DNA from: Ectobius pallidus
Taxonomy: Eukaryota; Arthropoda; Insecta; Blattodea; Ectobiidae
Direction of reading: 5' to 3'
Assembly (NCBI GenBank): GCA_964059195.1
Contig: CAXKWD010000003.1
Coordinates: 23,046,606-23,110,605, forward strand
DNA length: 64,000 bases
Translations under genes and position numbers: made by a program
Part shown: piece by piece, positions 21,822 to 33,792 of the stretch
Position numbering within the stretch: the stretch's first letter is position 1
Layout: each line of letters begins with the position of its first letter
Notes under the pieces: generated by a model
Told to the model about the DNA's origin: nothing
Databases searched by the model: none
The model's input: the letters and a program-made list of their open reading frames with translations, nothing else

Positions 21822-21862
21822 TATATATATATATATATATATGTATATGTGTGTATACATAT
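21822..21862. repeat. (TA)n microsatellite, impure
   Basis: Alternating TA with GT interruptions, preceded by CATACATACATAC. Confidence 0.9.
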
Positions 21863-23234
21863 ATTCTATTACTTGAAATGATAAAAAACATTATTCTTTT
21901 ATAATAACATGCCTAGCCTATATTTACATTGAGTAAGTAAGTGTGTATATAAACATAATGCATTTACACGCATGTTTTCTTTTGTATTAAAAAAATCAGC
22001 AGTGTAAATTAAATGGAGAAAGAACGGACATTGAAGATTTCAGATCTTAGGTTTAATGCCATTTTTCTTGTTCTCTGAACTAATATTATGTTTTCCTACA
22101 AACCTCTGAGGTCATTGATCAATATGGTACAACAAATAATGAAAAGCTTGCCTGAAGTTAAAGGCAAACGTCTGATTTCAAACAGGTGAGATGTGCTGGG
22201 AAGCGAATGTTCTACATCAAACAGATCAATGTTAAACAAGCAGGACTCTTATTTGGTTTTAAAATCCATCTATAGGAGAGACCGAACACTGAATTCTTTC
22301 GACGAAAACTTTCAAGAAGACAGAATTTCCGCATATTATAAGGCGAATCAGACAATTCGGGTCCAGCCCTAACACCTTAGCATTACAGTTGTAAGTTTTA
22401 CAAAACGAAACTACGTTAAAAATGTGTCCCTAGGTGCAAGGATTATAATCCTGAATTACATCCTGTAATTATCTTACCTTAAAATACGTAATTCATGATA
22501 ATAACTTATAATTGACGGCCATCTTATCTGGGTACACAGGTTAACCAACACGACAAACCTCACGGGATATAATATGGCACATTTTCGAAACGCGTGAATT
22601 CGGTATGCCCTACAAAACTAATAAAACCGTTCATAACCTAACAAACCTAACCTAACATAACCAACCTAACCTAACTTCCACTAAAATAGAATCTACCTGC
22701 CACTACTTACTTTAATGCAAGATGGACAGTTGGTCATCCTGCTTCGTAGTTGGTCTTTCTTCTTCACTCATAACCATAATATGGTTGGCGTGTTTTAAGC
22801 ATAATAAAAATGAATTGATTGTAATGGGTAAAAATAAGATAAAGTTCTAAAAACGACTAATTCCACACCTTAATCAATTCCTTGAACAAAAGTAAGTATA
22901 CATAACGATGTTTCCAGTTCCAAGAAGGAAAATTGTAATGCTAAGGATATAGTGCTCTACCCCAATTCTACTATAACCTAATTATAATGGTAAACCAAAT
23001 ACGTATATTCTCACTGTTCTCAACCCCCCTTTTTTCTGAACCAATTCAAATCATACAGCAATAAATAAGTTATTAATAAATAGCAATATTTAAACACTTT
23101 CGACACGCCATACTCGGCATAAAACATCTTGTTTGTCTAAGGGGGTACATAGACTAGAAAATAGTTTTAAAAAAAAGAAGGAATAATGTTTTATCATTTC
23201 AAGTAACAGAGTATGTTATTCTATACACAATTCT
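21863..23234. other. Mostly unclassified AT-rich sequence
   Basis: Holds the telomere-like patch at 22630-22678. No frame over 60 codons otherwise. Confidence 0.5.
22630..22678. repeat. CCTAA-rich telomere-like patch
   Basis: Degenerate run of AACCTAAC words (AACCTAACCTAACATAACC and similar) over about 45 bp. Many insects have TTAGG telomeres, whose complement is CCTAA. The period is irregular, so it may be ordinary low-complexity sequence rather than a telomere relic; a shorter CCTAACCTAAC lies at about 24932. Confidence 0.4.
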
Positions 23235-23440
23235 AAATTTTAAGGTTAATTCAACTTTATTGGTTGGGCTCATTTTGAATCAACATCTTAATTGGTGAGA
23301 TCATGTAGAGTATGTTATTAAAAAATGACTCCTCTTATAGGTGTGTTACATAGATTGAGACAAGTTTTGCCGGAACACAGTCTTAAAACATACACAGTGC
23401 ATACCACTTATTGTGATCACTTCGGGACGCAGCTAATCTG
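23235..23440 (+). pseudogene. LINE reverse transcriptase relic (thumb region)
   Basis: Reading with stops ignored and a shift near 23320 gives GLILNQHLNW, DHVEYVIKK, then PLIGVLHRLRQVLPEHSLK. This is the LG..(D)..L.W..HI..(V)..(K)..P.IG.L.RL...LP...L segment found after the catalytic palm of CR1/Jockey-type LINE RTs. Several stops and a frameshift show decay. Short and isolated. Confidence 0.55.
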
Positions 23441-24569
23441 ATAATATTAATCGAATGATAACAGTAGCCGAAGGAATTAAATGAAGGTTATTTAGTCATA
23501 TATAAGGCAATCCACTACGAACAACAATTTTTAACCGGTAACAAAATTTTTAATTGTTTTCATCTTCCTTTCGGAGTCTATTAACCAATATTACATACTC
23601 AGTTACGAGTTAGGAGTGTTTTTGGAAGTCTACTGATATATGATGAACACCGCGTAGCAAAACATGTAACCCATTCTTTTCAAGTCCTTTCATTTTACAC
23701 TATCCATCACTGCATGTCAACACTGTTATCTTCATAAATCAAAAGTTGCAGCTTAACTGTGGAGAGAAACAAGTTTTATTGTTTAAAAGAGAAAGTTAGG
23801 TATTGCCACCCCCTGCCACTGGTCATCCTGTGAGCTGGGAACAGTGTTACTACCTCCAGTGCAACACAATACAGTTGAGTTAGAAACGAAACTCTTAAAA
23901 ACGAAATCTTGAATGACGTACAGAATTTGGAAATAGCCTAAAGCCGCAGAAAGTAAAATATGATAACATAGCCGAATCTTTGATCACAATAAACACTTTT
24001 TCAATGTATCAGTATTAATCCGTACGGGACTTTATAATAGTGATGGGTTCGATCCCGATATCCCCTCGGATTTTTTTGGGAAGGGATGTCTGAAACGGAG
24101 TCCACGTGACACCAACTGAAGACCTATTTTGATAAAGAAGGAGCGGCTTCGGTCTCGAAAACCATCCCCCCTAATGCTTCCATCCTTCCTATGCTTGTGG
24201 TAACTGACCCGGTCCCCAGAGGGATTTGGTATCTCCGAATGGAGGGTTAAAATGAAAGCATCTCTGCTCTGTAGGCTCGAAAACCTAGCGACAGCTACAT
24301 TCCTGGTAAACATAATAAGAACTTCCGAGAAGCAATGAAGATAGTAAATAATCAAGATTTATTTTGGTAACTCAGCGGTCTGCTAACCACATGTTGGGAA
24401 ACGCTGCAGTAGCTTCTAACACTAGGTCAGAGGGCTACTGCCCAGCAATGAAAGTCGAGCTGGGCCCTTGGAGGGGGGGGGAGCTATACTAGAATTCGAT
24501 TTTAACCATGTTTCCTACTCATGGAAACCATGGAAACCCATAATAATCAAAAGCACACACGGTACACAA
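23441..24569. other. Unclassified; one GC-richer block
   Basis: 24030-24330 is GC-richer, with GGGTTCGATCCCG at 24046-24058 and an open minus frame of 107 codons (24032-24355) ending in the same text. A box-B-like word without a box A at tRNA spacing may be SINE debris. Confidence 0.35.
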
Positions 24570-24795
24570 CAAAATAGTTCACAACACAAAGAAAGTAAGG
24601 AAAACAATGTTATTCCTGCCCTTTTACTGTTAAAAGAGAGTTAAGGGTAACCGGGTAAAGCGTGGGAAAAAAATGAAAGCATGACGCATGCACTGACACT
24701 GTCCTAGCCGCTAAGTTGCATGACCCACTAAGATAAGACAAGACAAGGGATGTCGAGACGACGATATTGAAAGTTAATATATGAAGATACGGGAA
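24570..24795 (+). repeat. 220-bp direct repeat, left copy
   Basis: TAGTTCACAACACAAAGAAA to TTGAAAGTTAATATATGAAG is repeated at 25000-25218 with few changes. The copies share GGGTAACCGGGTAAAGCGTG and GAAAGCATGACGCAT. The 200 bp between them are bounded by inverted repeats. Confidence 0.85.
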
Positions 24796-24798
24796 AAA

Positions 24799-24997
24799 AT
24801 AGTTTTATGCTGCACACTAGGCTCCTCTCTAATGGGACCCGCCTGGGAAGGGATTAGGGTTTCATTGCAGAAAAGATTCAATGTGAGACATAATAAACCT
24901 TGCGCTATTCAGTATATTGCTCATAAACTAACACAAACGTTCCTAACCTAACAAAACGGCGGAGCTTAGCTGGTGCGCAGCATAAATCTATCTTTTA
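24799..24997. mobile_element. Small TIR element between direct repeats
   Basis: TTTATGCTGCACACTAGGCTCC at the left is matched inverted by GGAGCTTAGCTGGTGCGCAGCATAAA at the right, about 22-26 bp with mismatches, enclosing about 150 bp. Size fits a MITE. No clear target duplication. Confidence 0.55.
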
Positions 24998-24999
24998 CC

Positions 25000-25218
25000 T
25001 AGTTCACAACACAAAGAAATTAAGGAAAACAATGTTATTCCTGTCCTTTTACTGTTAAAAGAGAGTTAAGGGTAACCGGGTAAAGCGTGGGAAAAAAATG
25101 AAAGCATGACGCATACACTGACAGTGTCCTAGCCGCCTAGTGGCATGACCCACTGAGATAAGACAAGACTATAGGGATGTCGAGACGACGATATTGAAAG
25201 TATATGAAGATACTGATA
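25000..25218 (+). repeat. 220-bp direct repeat, right copy
   Basis: Second copy of 24570-24795, in the same orientation. No TG...CA ends and no primer-binding site were recognised, so an LTR reading is not supported. Confidence 0.85.
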
Positions 25219-26137
25219 TGGATGAAGAAACTAATAAAAACATAGGCGATAAACAGTTCCTTCCCTTCCTAAGAAATTACTTTGAGAACAGACCGGATCA
25301 ATGGTAGTGGGAGTGGTCAAAATAAACTTACCGGACACTTTCTTTTTACTCCGATGAAGTCACCAAACACCAATTATTTAACCACTGATAACATAGTCAT
25401 AGTTTTATGCACTTATTATGATGTAACACGTTTAACAACAAACGTTTTCAGCCGAAAATTCGCGCACAACACTTAATAATCACCAATACCGCCATAGTGG
25501 CGGTATTTCGAATTTCAACTTGCTTATCAGGGTGGACAACCTCACAGCATGCAATACCTAATGTGCCACTCAGGATTAGATTTTCCCTACTTTCTCGAAT
25601 CGATTATTTATCTATTAGTGACATCTGGCAGTGTTATGAAGAATCACCTGGTGCTATCAGATAAAATCGATAGTTAATTACTTAAATAAAGTTGTTTAAT
25701 TGTTAATGAACATAAAGTAAAACGCGTAGAGATTACGCTATAAATAAAAGCTACAATTTCTGTGTGCAAGCGGGCAGCATAGTCAACCTCCATAGGCTCA
25801 CGACTCTAGTTTTTTGTATTGGCCTAAAGTATTTAGGCTTAGCCTATTCTCTTGTTTTAATGTTCTCAAAAGCCGGAAGGTGGCAGCAGTAGACAGACTA
25901 AAAGTTCCATGCTCTCCTATGATGTTTAACACTGATATGCGAAATCACGGGGGGGGGGGGATTTTTCCACCCACCGACGATTTTATCTAAAAATTGCCCG
26001 TACTCACAAATTTCCGGGGGTTGGGGAGAGGATCCTTTCATTATAAAACGACAAAGAAAAAGTACAATACAGATATTACTGAACAAATGTATTATTAATT
26101 TATTCTGTGGGTATTTCATCGAAACCATCTACCTATC
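25219..26137. other. Nothing recognised
   Basis: Contains a short inverted CACCAATACCGCCATAGTGG and a run of G at 25951-25960; no gene. Confidence 0.5.
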
Positions 26138-26545
26138 TTTCTGTATATCCCCACTGTCGGGGTATTAGGGCTTCTAAATGGAGGTTACTGCTAACGATGC
26201 GAATTTTGTTACGCTTGTTTTTCGAGAGAGGACAAAGGGACAGGTGGTAAGCCCATCGCCTCACAGACCCCTCAGGAAACTAAGGTATTACTTGGACGTG
26301 AAATGGCCGATAAATTTTGTCCAGAGGCTCTAATTTAGACTTGGAGTTCTTTTAAGTGCCTTATATATATCTATATATATATAGATATATATATCTATAT
26401 ATATACGACACAGGACCCCAGCTTAAAGTCTCTCCCAGAGAACTCCGTGCCCAGGATTTTTACGTCCTGAAAAATCCATCGACCGCGGCCGGGTTTGATC
26501 CCGCGACCTTCTGATCTAGAGGCGGGCACGCTACCTCTACAATAT
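26138..26545 (-). mobile_element. SINE family A, copy 3, with AT expansion
   Basis: Same body as the other copies. About 45 bp of TATATATCTATA palindromic repeat (26363-26405) replace the short segment before CGACACAGGACCCC. The head is cut at about 26540 before box A is complete. Confidence 0.8.
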
Positions 26546-26823
26546 CGGGGCATTTTACGGAAAGAACAGCAATAATATCTAAGTTATTTATATATTTTTT
26601 ATTTTAAAAATAACCTAAATTTACTTGCGATTTCCCAAATCAGTGAAATTATGATAGCCTACTTTCTGTATTTTCTGACAGACCCCTGCCCCATACCATT
26701 TTTTAATGATTCGAACCCTAGGCTATAGCAGGCCTTAAGTAGGCCTAGTGTAGGTATTGCAATCGAAATTGCCAATAATAATAAATATAAGAATAGTGAC
26801 TATAAAAAACAATTCCGTAATTA

Positions 26824-26825
26824 TG

Positions 26826-26859
<34 letters not shown>

Positions 26860-26870
26860 TGATGATAATG

Positions 26871-26934
<64 letters not shown>
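26824..26934. repeat. (AAT)n microsatellite, about 36 units
   Basis: AAT repeats with a short GATGATGATAATG interruption near 26858-26870. Both strands are open and give poly-Ile or poly-Asn translations that are not genes. Confidence 0.97.
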
Positions 26935-26936
<2 letters not shown>

Positions 26937-26944
26937 TCATATAA

Positions 26945-27135
26945 ATTGTAGACCACCGCTGTGGCAAAGGGGATGCCTTCGCTCTCACGCACCGGCCCGG
27001 GTTCGATTCCTGGTCGTTAAAAGTTACCCATGTGGGGATATTTTCCAGGATATTCCCTCACCTTTGAGACGAATGTTCTGGTAACTTAGGCCCTCGCGAT
27101 CCCCGGATATCATCTGGCCGATAAAGATTATATCA
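26945..27135 (+). mobile_element. SINE family C, 3'-truncated
   Basis: tRNA-like head CCGCTGTGGCAAAGGGGATG (box A region) and GGGTTCGATTCCTGG (box B), followed by AAAGTTACC...GGTAACTTAGGCCC and CCCGGATATCATCTGGCCG. The 3' half found in the 62845 copy is missing. It directly follows the AAT array. Confidence 0.85.
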
Positions 27136-27919
27136 AATATAACTATCACAAATTTCTTCCTTAGCTGGTGTAAATCAGGTTTTTGGTCAACAGAGACCTC
27201 TTTTTGTTTGAAGCAGTTTTGGCCATTGTTGTCTTTTCCCTATTTCTTTCGTGCAGGGGGCATGTCTTATATCAAGCTTTAAATATCGAAACTGAGGTAC
27301 ATTCTATAATACTCAGAGACATTTTGAAATTTTTCTCATTTTTTACTGTCCCGCATTTATCTGCATTCCCAGGGCCGGACTAAGACCCTCAGATGCCCTG
27401 AGCACTAACTAATTATTGTGCTTCCTTATACTTACAATTCAAAATATTAAAACAGTGATAAACCATAAATTAAAGTTACATTTATCGAAAACTCGAAATT
27501 AAACAAAACTTTCACTAACAAGGAAAATATTATTTATTTATGTATGCTTGCATTTTAGTTATGCCTTGATAATAAACTTTTCCCCCCTTGCAAAATCTTT
27601 GATCAGTTCTTCATAATCAATCTTACTAAACACATATGACTCTATACATATTAGAGACAAGTCATAGTTGTTCTGAGGGGATTTTTAATAGGCCTATTTC
27701 TCAACCAATAAAATAAGCAATCAACTGAGCAGTTTGTGATCAATAACGTTAAAATAACAATGTTTACAATTGGTAAGGCACACTCTATATAAACTTCTAA
27801 AGTTCATGACTGAATAAAGAGATTAAATCAAATTTTAAAAATGGCTATAAATTTAACTAATGAAATAATTTAAATAGAGTATTCGGCTATGAAAAATTTC
27901 TGTGGTGCCCCCCCTTTCT
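27136..27919. other. Nothing recognised
   Basis: AT-rich sequence between the SINE and the YADD fragment; no partner repeats noted. Confidence 0.5.
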
Positions 27920-28090
27920 TTTGATGTCCAAAACACACGATTACTTTGCTTATAGGGTTCATCCAGCACTCTCCACTCCATAATACCTTCTTTCCTCTCC
28001 ACCAGAATCTACAACATTTTTCGTAATACTTCTTTAGTTTTTGCCATAAGTGCTAAGTCATCGGCATACTTTATATTATTGAATAATGAT
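27920..28090 (-). pseudogene. LINE reverse transcriptase fragment with YADD box
   Basis: Minus-strand translation gives NIKYADDLALMAKTKEVLRK followed by a stop, then ILVERKEGIM. YADD (codons at 28057-28068) is the catalytic motif of reverse transcriptases, and YADDLALMA..K is typical of non-LTR elements. Only about 55 codons survive and there is an in-frame stop. Family not resolvable from this length. Confidence 0.7.
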
Positions 28091-28854
28091 GATGCGGTCT
28101 CCTGAAAGATTAACACAACGAAATCAATAGTAGTTTCTGCTCGATATTTTATACAAGAACAGCTTTCTCGAGATTCCTACAACAAATTAGCAAATTACAG
28201 TTTCCTTATTTTTACATTTACTCCGACAGGTACGTCTTTGCATTAATTTAATTCGTCAGTCATACCACGTTTTTCTCATAAAATTACTCAACTCGTGACT
28301 CCTGATTACCGTTTAGATTTAAAGCTGCCATAATTTTGGAGGGGAATTTTCATGCATTGTTTGGGATATTTACTTTCACAGCCTTCTTAACGGCGACATG
28401 ACGAAGATAGCATGGAAATGAAATGAAAATCTAGGAAGAAGAGATTCACTTTTAATGGAAAATCAGGAACATCTGCAAAACGTTTGTAAACACGCAACAG
28501 TGTTGTTACATAATCCTTTCCAAATTAATCGTGGCCATTGTGGTGTTTAAAGTAAGGTCTAGTTGCAAAACAAAACGAATTGGTTCGCTGACTTTATCTG
28601 TGTGAAACTAATGACCTAGATTTTTTATTGTTCTACCCTATCCTTCTGTTCTGAGCGCTGCAAATTATACCTTAAGCAGTTCGATTCATTTGACAGATTA
28701 ATTTGAAGTCACTGAGAAAATATTGTTCCTTCTAGGGGTGACCAAGAAGTTCTCTCCACTAAATTTTTGCAGCTCTTTAAACTAGGCTGCCAACTATTAA
28801 GACGTTCCCTCTAAAAATGAATATCTGCTAAAATATTTACCACAATAATATACG
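28091..28854. other. Nothing recognised
   Basis: AT-rich, no coding evidence. Confidence 0.5.
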
Positions 28855-28862
28855 GTAATAGC

Positions 28863-29387
28863 TAGGGGACGGATTTCTATTTACTTAAAAACATGAAAAT
28901 ATGACCAATAAAATTTAAAATATGACTTTACTACTTACACATTGTGTATATTTTTTTTAAGTTTCATTACAATACATTTTTATAAATATAGTGTTAATTA
29001 TTTTAAATATCTTAAATTCTCAAAAAGTATCATTATAATGCAAAATTTACAAAATATGATATTAAACTTCAAAATTTCTTTAATATGCAGACGAATATAC
29101 CAAAAATATAACCTATATATATGCATATTCATACTACATATGCTACAGTAGTTGAAAATTTCCTAAATATGCAGCTATATGCACAAATATACAAAAAATA
29201 TGACCTATATATGCATATTCATACTAAATATGCTACAGTAATTTAAAATTTCCTAAATATGCAGTTATATGCACAATAAAAGCCGTTCCATTTTCACCAG
29301 GCTGCTTGGAATCGGGTTAAAATTAGTCGGAAACTTGAAATAATGCAAAGGGAAAAAATATGACATGTCATAGAAATCCGCCCCCTA
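28863..29387. mobile_element. hAT-type miniature element, 525 bp, perfect 8-bp TSD
   Basis: Ends TAGGGGACGGATTTCTAT and, inverted, ATAGAAATCCGCCCCCTA. Flanked by GTAATAGC at 28855-28862 and 29388-29395. A tandem duplication of about 92 bp (from 29101 and 29192, with ATATGCATATTCATACT) lies inside. GACATGTCAT is sub-terminal at the right, as in the 19631 element. Non-coding. Confidence 0.9.
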
Positions 29388-29460
29388 GTAATAGCATTCG
29401 GGAAGTCTCGGGTTCAAATCCCGTGGTCGGGAATTTTACTGGGGTCTTCTCATGGTTTCC
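29388..29460 (+). mobile_element. tRNA-derived SINE head, possibly split by the hAT element
   Basis: GGGAAGTCTCGGGTTCAAATC and CCCGTGGTCGGG form a T-arm with a perfect box B. The box A side would lie left of the hAT insertion. Downstream GGGGTCTTCTCATGGTTTCC is a SINE-like body start. Short, family uncertain. Confidence 0.45.
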
Positions 29461-29984
29461 TTAGTACTTTACTCATCGCCACTATTTCATTCTGTATCAT
29501 ATGCATTAAACTTGACACTCGAAATTAACAAGTTATAACACATCAACAATAGCAAATATAAGCACATCAATTGTTGCATAGCATACTCTGGTATCCTATA
29601 GGCCTATCTTACGAACCCGACAAATGATATGAACTCGATGTTGAAACGAGTAGGCCTATATTTTGAATATTTTAAGCATTTTACACAGTTTAATTCTAAA
29701 CATACCCCACAAAGGTATAGGTATATTTTTCCATGTACCATATACCATTGTTTATTTATTTTAATTTCTTTCTGTCACTACAGATTGCAAAAACACAAAG
29801 AATACCTTTTCAATTAAACAGTCAGGGAAAAACAAACCACAGTAGAAAGATAAACAAAGTAAAACGGTATGCAAACTGTGAAACATATGAAAACATTACA
29901 GTGTTGCCAGACGATCTAGTGTTGCCTGATCGTATAAAAAATCTCCCCTAACATAGTGATTAACAACATAATAAACTAAACTAA

Positions 29985-30055
29985 ACTCCGTGGAGCTACA
30001 TACCTCCAGGGACTAAGCCTACCATCCGCCCGCTGCTTCATCTACCATGCTTTTC
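29985..30055 (-). mobile_element. SINE family B, 3' end scrap
   Basis: ACTCCGTGGAGCTACATACC...CCTACCATCCGCCCGCTGCT...TCATCTACC aligns with the 3' end of the family B copy at 58195-58265, minus orientation. Confidence 0.6.
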
Positions 30056-31105
30056 TTAAAATGTGCGAATTTCGATCCACATGTTAGAATTACCGTTGCA
30101 TTATTTGCTAACATTTTCCTCATAGATTTTAAACTGAGAAATTCACTGGAGGATTGTTTATATTAGTAGGCCTAAACAGTTAAGCCTGAAACGGTTAATA
30201 CAAAATTATAATAAATTTAAGTAACAAGCTCTGATTTAATTTTTAATGAACAAAAAAGAGATAGAATGGGGCTGATGAATCTTCAATAAAACAACACAAA
30301 AGATATTTTATTTAAATGATTATAAATTATGATATAAAAAATCTTTCTAAACTACACCGTCTAGTATTTACTCATTACTTCAAACACTTTATATTCACTT
30401 AAAACATTCATGTGTATTCAGTTGCGGGAATTTACATTTAATTTGACACGTGAAAAAGTTATTCAGCATCGTCTTCGGTATTACAAATGTTGTTATTTTA
30501 GTCACTCTTTTTGCTCCTTTACGGGGCCTGTTTCTTCCACAAACAGTTTAAGTACAATTTTAGTAAAATCCAAGGGGCTTTGGAAAAACGATCGGGATAA
30601 AAGAGATCAGTAAAATTAATATGCATTTCGTGTGATGTATAAAACTCATTTTCTCACACAATATATAGATCCGTGTCGGACTGCAAAGAAAATAGTTAAC
30701 ACAATGATGAAGCCCATAGGTTATTTGTTATATCTTATTCATGCAATTTAAGATTTTCTTCCTATTTTTTCCCCCACAGTTTCATTGCAAATTTAAGAAA
30801 AACATTCTGTAACCAACACGATACGTTATGAATTTAAGTGTTAAGGAATTGAAAAAGCTGGTATTACAATAATTATTACAAAAAAAATACTTTTATGAAG
30901 AAAATAAATAAATATTATTTGACTTGAAAGACGTAAAGAAGCAACGTTGTTCATGCCCCGTTTGTAGACTGCTAATTGCCAAACAGCCAATATATGGAAA
31001 ATGATAGGCCTAAGTGCACTAAAGATTCCCATAACAATGTTTCAGATGTTGATGATTATCGTTCGGAATAATGGCCGTTTATGAGTGGGTGATCATTTGC
31101 GACAA
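30056..31105. other. Repeat scrap only
   Basis: 30650-30820 shares GATCCGTGTCGGACTGCAAA and following text with 1040-1280 and 54330-54400. The rest is unclassified. Confidence 0.5.
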
Positions 31106-31721
31106 TCTCTTTATATAAAAGGCGTTGTCCTGACTGACTGACTGACTGACAAAGAATCAACGTAGAGCCTAAACTATGACAGGTAGAGACTTGGAATTTT
31201 GACAGTACCTTCGTTTCATAATGTAGGTGCTCGCTAAGAAAGGATTTTTAAACATTTTGATTTTAAATGTCAAAAATTGAATGTTTTTTTAAAATACTTA
31301 ATCCCTTTTTACACATCAAATCCAAATCACAGTTCACTTGACAACAGTAGGCTATTGTTGGCAGTCTTCACATAGGGCTTTGGAAATAAATGAAACGAGA
31401 CTTGGCAATCGTTATAATAAAATTGTTTATACATGATTTTGGTAAGGTTCATGAATCTGTGGTTCATTTTAATCGTTTCATTTTTAATTTGTATGCCCAT
31501 ATGGCAGCATATGATTAGTTTTGTTCGTTTGTTTATTTATATTTTTAACGTTAAACAATATAATTAAGAGTAAAATTATTTACTTCCTGCAATCTATGTA
31601 AAAACGATGTCAGTGTTAATAAATGTAATGTTTTAATTATTTTTCTGTTAAATAAACGATTTAAACACAATATCTAGCAGTTGAGTAAGTAATCGCGGGC
31701 GAAGCTGCGGGCACCTGCTAG
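31106..31721 (+). mobile_element. Helitron, non-autonomous, 616 bp
   Basis: Starts TCTCTTTATATAAAAGGCGT, then four GACT units, and ends GCGGGCGAAGCTGCGGGCAC followed by CTGCTAG and T. Same family as 18885-19490; the first 200 bp and last 30 bp align well, the middle is divergent. Insertion is between A and T. No coding capacity. Confidence 0.9.
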
Positions 31722-33174
31722 TTGGTCATATACAAACATCATTAATTATTGCCAAGGCATTTTCTGATATCTCGAGGACTTTTTTTTTATGTAACCGTAT
31801 ATAGTTAAATAAGCATGTATTTAGTTAAATGTCCAGTTTCCTTGGAAATTTGTTCGAAAACTTTCCAAGGGGTTTATTAGACATTGTATTTATAGTACCA
31901 CGTAAATTTCATAACGTTTAGAATACAATAGATTATCTTTTCAATATACTTAATTAACTCAACTGAATGAAATTAATTTACATTTTGGACAGATTAATTT
32001 TAAAAGCCATGAATCACTTGCGAACATAAATGAATATAAAAATCTAAAAGATCAGTCAGATAAAAAGGTAGGCCTATTACATAAAAATAATTGTCATTTA
32101 TATTGTTTTTATTCTCAGGTGCTTTCCAAACAGATGGGCAAATGGCCAGAGATATAACAATCCTCCGGCTTTACCTTCGGGCTAATAACTTTTATTGCTG
32201 ATTATAAAAACTCAAACGTCTAATGAGCTTCATTTCAACTATTAACATGCTTCTGGGAATTTACAATGATGAGAACTGAATTAATTCCTAAACAGACTAT
32301 TTCATCTCCGCAAAATAAGAAGTCGTTCTGTCCGGACTTCATTTAAGCATATTCTGGATACCATAAAATACTCTGTACTCTATTAAAACGTATTAAGAAA
32401 TTAATATAACGACATGGAGTTTATTGCTACCTTACCTACAATAATGAGTGACTGTTAATTGCCATAGGTAACGTAACATATAATTATGAAATTCATTCCT
32501 AAGAAGGTTTTATTATAAATCTATAACACTATATTTTTTCATCTGTCACCTTATACTATCGTCAAGTATGCAGCAGGTTCTTTGATAAAAAGCAATCATC
32601 CAGCACAGCGATTCGGTATATACGGGGTGTTAATAAATAACACCGAAATATTTTACCTGTATATAGAGGGACTTAGGCAAGCAACTTTTATTAGGAGATT
32701 TTTGCTCTATGACGTAAAATGTGTATGCTACAGGGCATTAAAGTCATTATAATTTGGAGCTCATAAATCAATATTTACGCGAAATAGGGTTAAATGTTCA
32801 TTAAATTGACTTCATGCCTTCCTAGTGATCGATAAAAACCTTACTCTTGATCAATCGTCAACAGCTGGGAGATTTTTTGCTGTAACAGGAAAAATTGAAT
32901 CCATAGAGCAAAAATCTCCTAATAAAAGTTGCTTGTCTATGTCCCCTCTATACACAGGTAAAATATTTCGGTGTTATTCATTAACACCCTGTATAAGCTG
33001 CCTAGACATGAAAATAATGTAATTATGTGTGTGTACAATTAATAAATACAGTAATTGAAGAAACGATATTTTTAGTTACTCCAAGGAGGTTAATCTAAAA
33101 AAAATTGCTGATGAAAAGTCGCACCAAGCCCGAATATCGCCGATCACGAAACGATCAATATAGACTATTATAAT
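31722..33174. other. Unclassified, with one inverted repeat
   Basis: CGGGGTGTTAATAAATAACACC at 32622 and ACCCTGTATAAGC near 32986 frame an interval of about 370 bp; ACCGAAATATTTTACCTGTAT and ATACACAGGTAAAATATTTC are clear inverted copies (about 32641-32661 and 32951-32972), as are GCAACTTTTATTAGGAGATT and AATCTCCTAATAAAAGTTGC. A small inverted-repeat element of about 370 bp (32622-32993) is therefore likely; its frame at 32825-33022 is not a gene. Confidence 0.6.
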
Positions 33175-33474
33175 CAGGGCATGGATTTTGATAGTCTAAA
33201 AGTACTTAAAAATTAGCTATAAAATGACTGGAGAAATAAAAATAAAAATAAAAAAATGACCCAATAACTAATAAAAAAAATTTCAAAAATTTGTATGAAA
33301 ATACTAGTTCATTCGTCACATTTCTATTTATTCTACTTTAATGTTGTTGACCCAATTATAAGCTTGTATTTACAGTACTTATTTGGTACAAACGGTTAAA
33401 TGAAAACAGCAAACACCGTCTTTCTGTATCCAAATTAAAATTATAACATGATCTATTTCTTTATGCTTATTTAG

Positions 33475-33792
33475 AGTTATCACGGAGGATGAAATGGGCT
33501 GGACATGTTGCGCGCATGGGGGAGCAAAGACTTACTATCTCAAAAGTATTGCCTGGGAGACCCGAAGGGAAAAGACCACCTGGAAGATCTAGAAGTAGGT
33601 GGGAGGACAATATTAGGATAGATTTAAGGGAAGTAGAATTTGCGCGGGATGGTTGGATGGAGTTAGCACACAATAGGGTTGAATGGTGGGCTCAGATAAG
33701 CGCGGCAATGAACCTTCGGGTTCCATAAGTTGATATTATTCCTTTAGCTTGCTGAGGAAATGTCTATTGCCATTGAGTAAGTAAGTAAGTAG
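33475..33792 (+). mobile_element. RTE-type LINE 3' tail, best preserved
   Basis: 5'-truncated copy ending in CCATTGAGTAAGTAAGTAAG. It includes the last 79 codons of an open RT-protein frame and a short 3' UTR (TATTCCTTTAGCTTGCT). Three other copies end with the same UTR and AGTA tail (21371, 39157, 51440). Confidence 0.85.
33489..33728 (+). pseudogene. RTE-type endonuclease-RT protein, C-terminal 79 residues
   Basis: Open frame reading MKWAGHVARMGEQR, then GRPEGKRPPGRSRSRWEDNI, then WMELAHNRVEWWAQISAAMN and ending LRVP plus TAA. This is the conserved C-terminal block of RTE-type non-LTR polyproteins (MKWAGHVARM, KRP.GRPR.RWEDNI, DL, WAQDR..W). Upstream catalytic domains are absent, so it is a dead fragment although the frame is intact. 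Confidence 0.85.

Noticed and set aside
24046..24058. tRNA gene or SINE head from GGGTTCGATCCCG
   Set aside because: No box A at the right distance on either strand.
24570..25218. Miniature LTR retrotransposon
   Set aside because: No TG...CA ends, primer-binding site or polypurine tract seen.
26735..26992. Poly-isoleucine open frames on both strands
   Set aside because: Direct translation of the AAT microsatellite.
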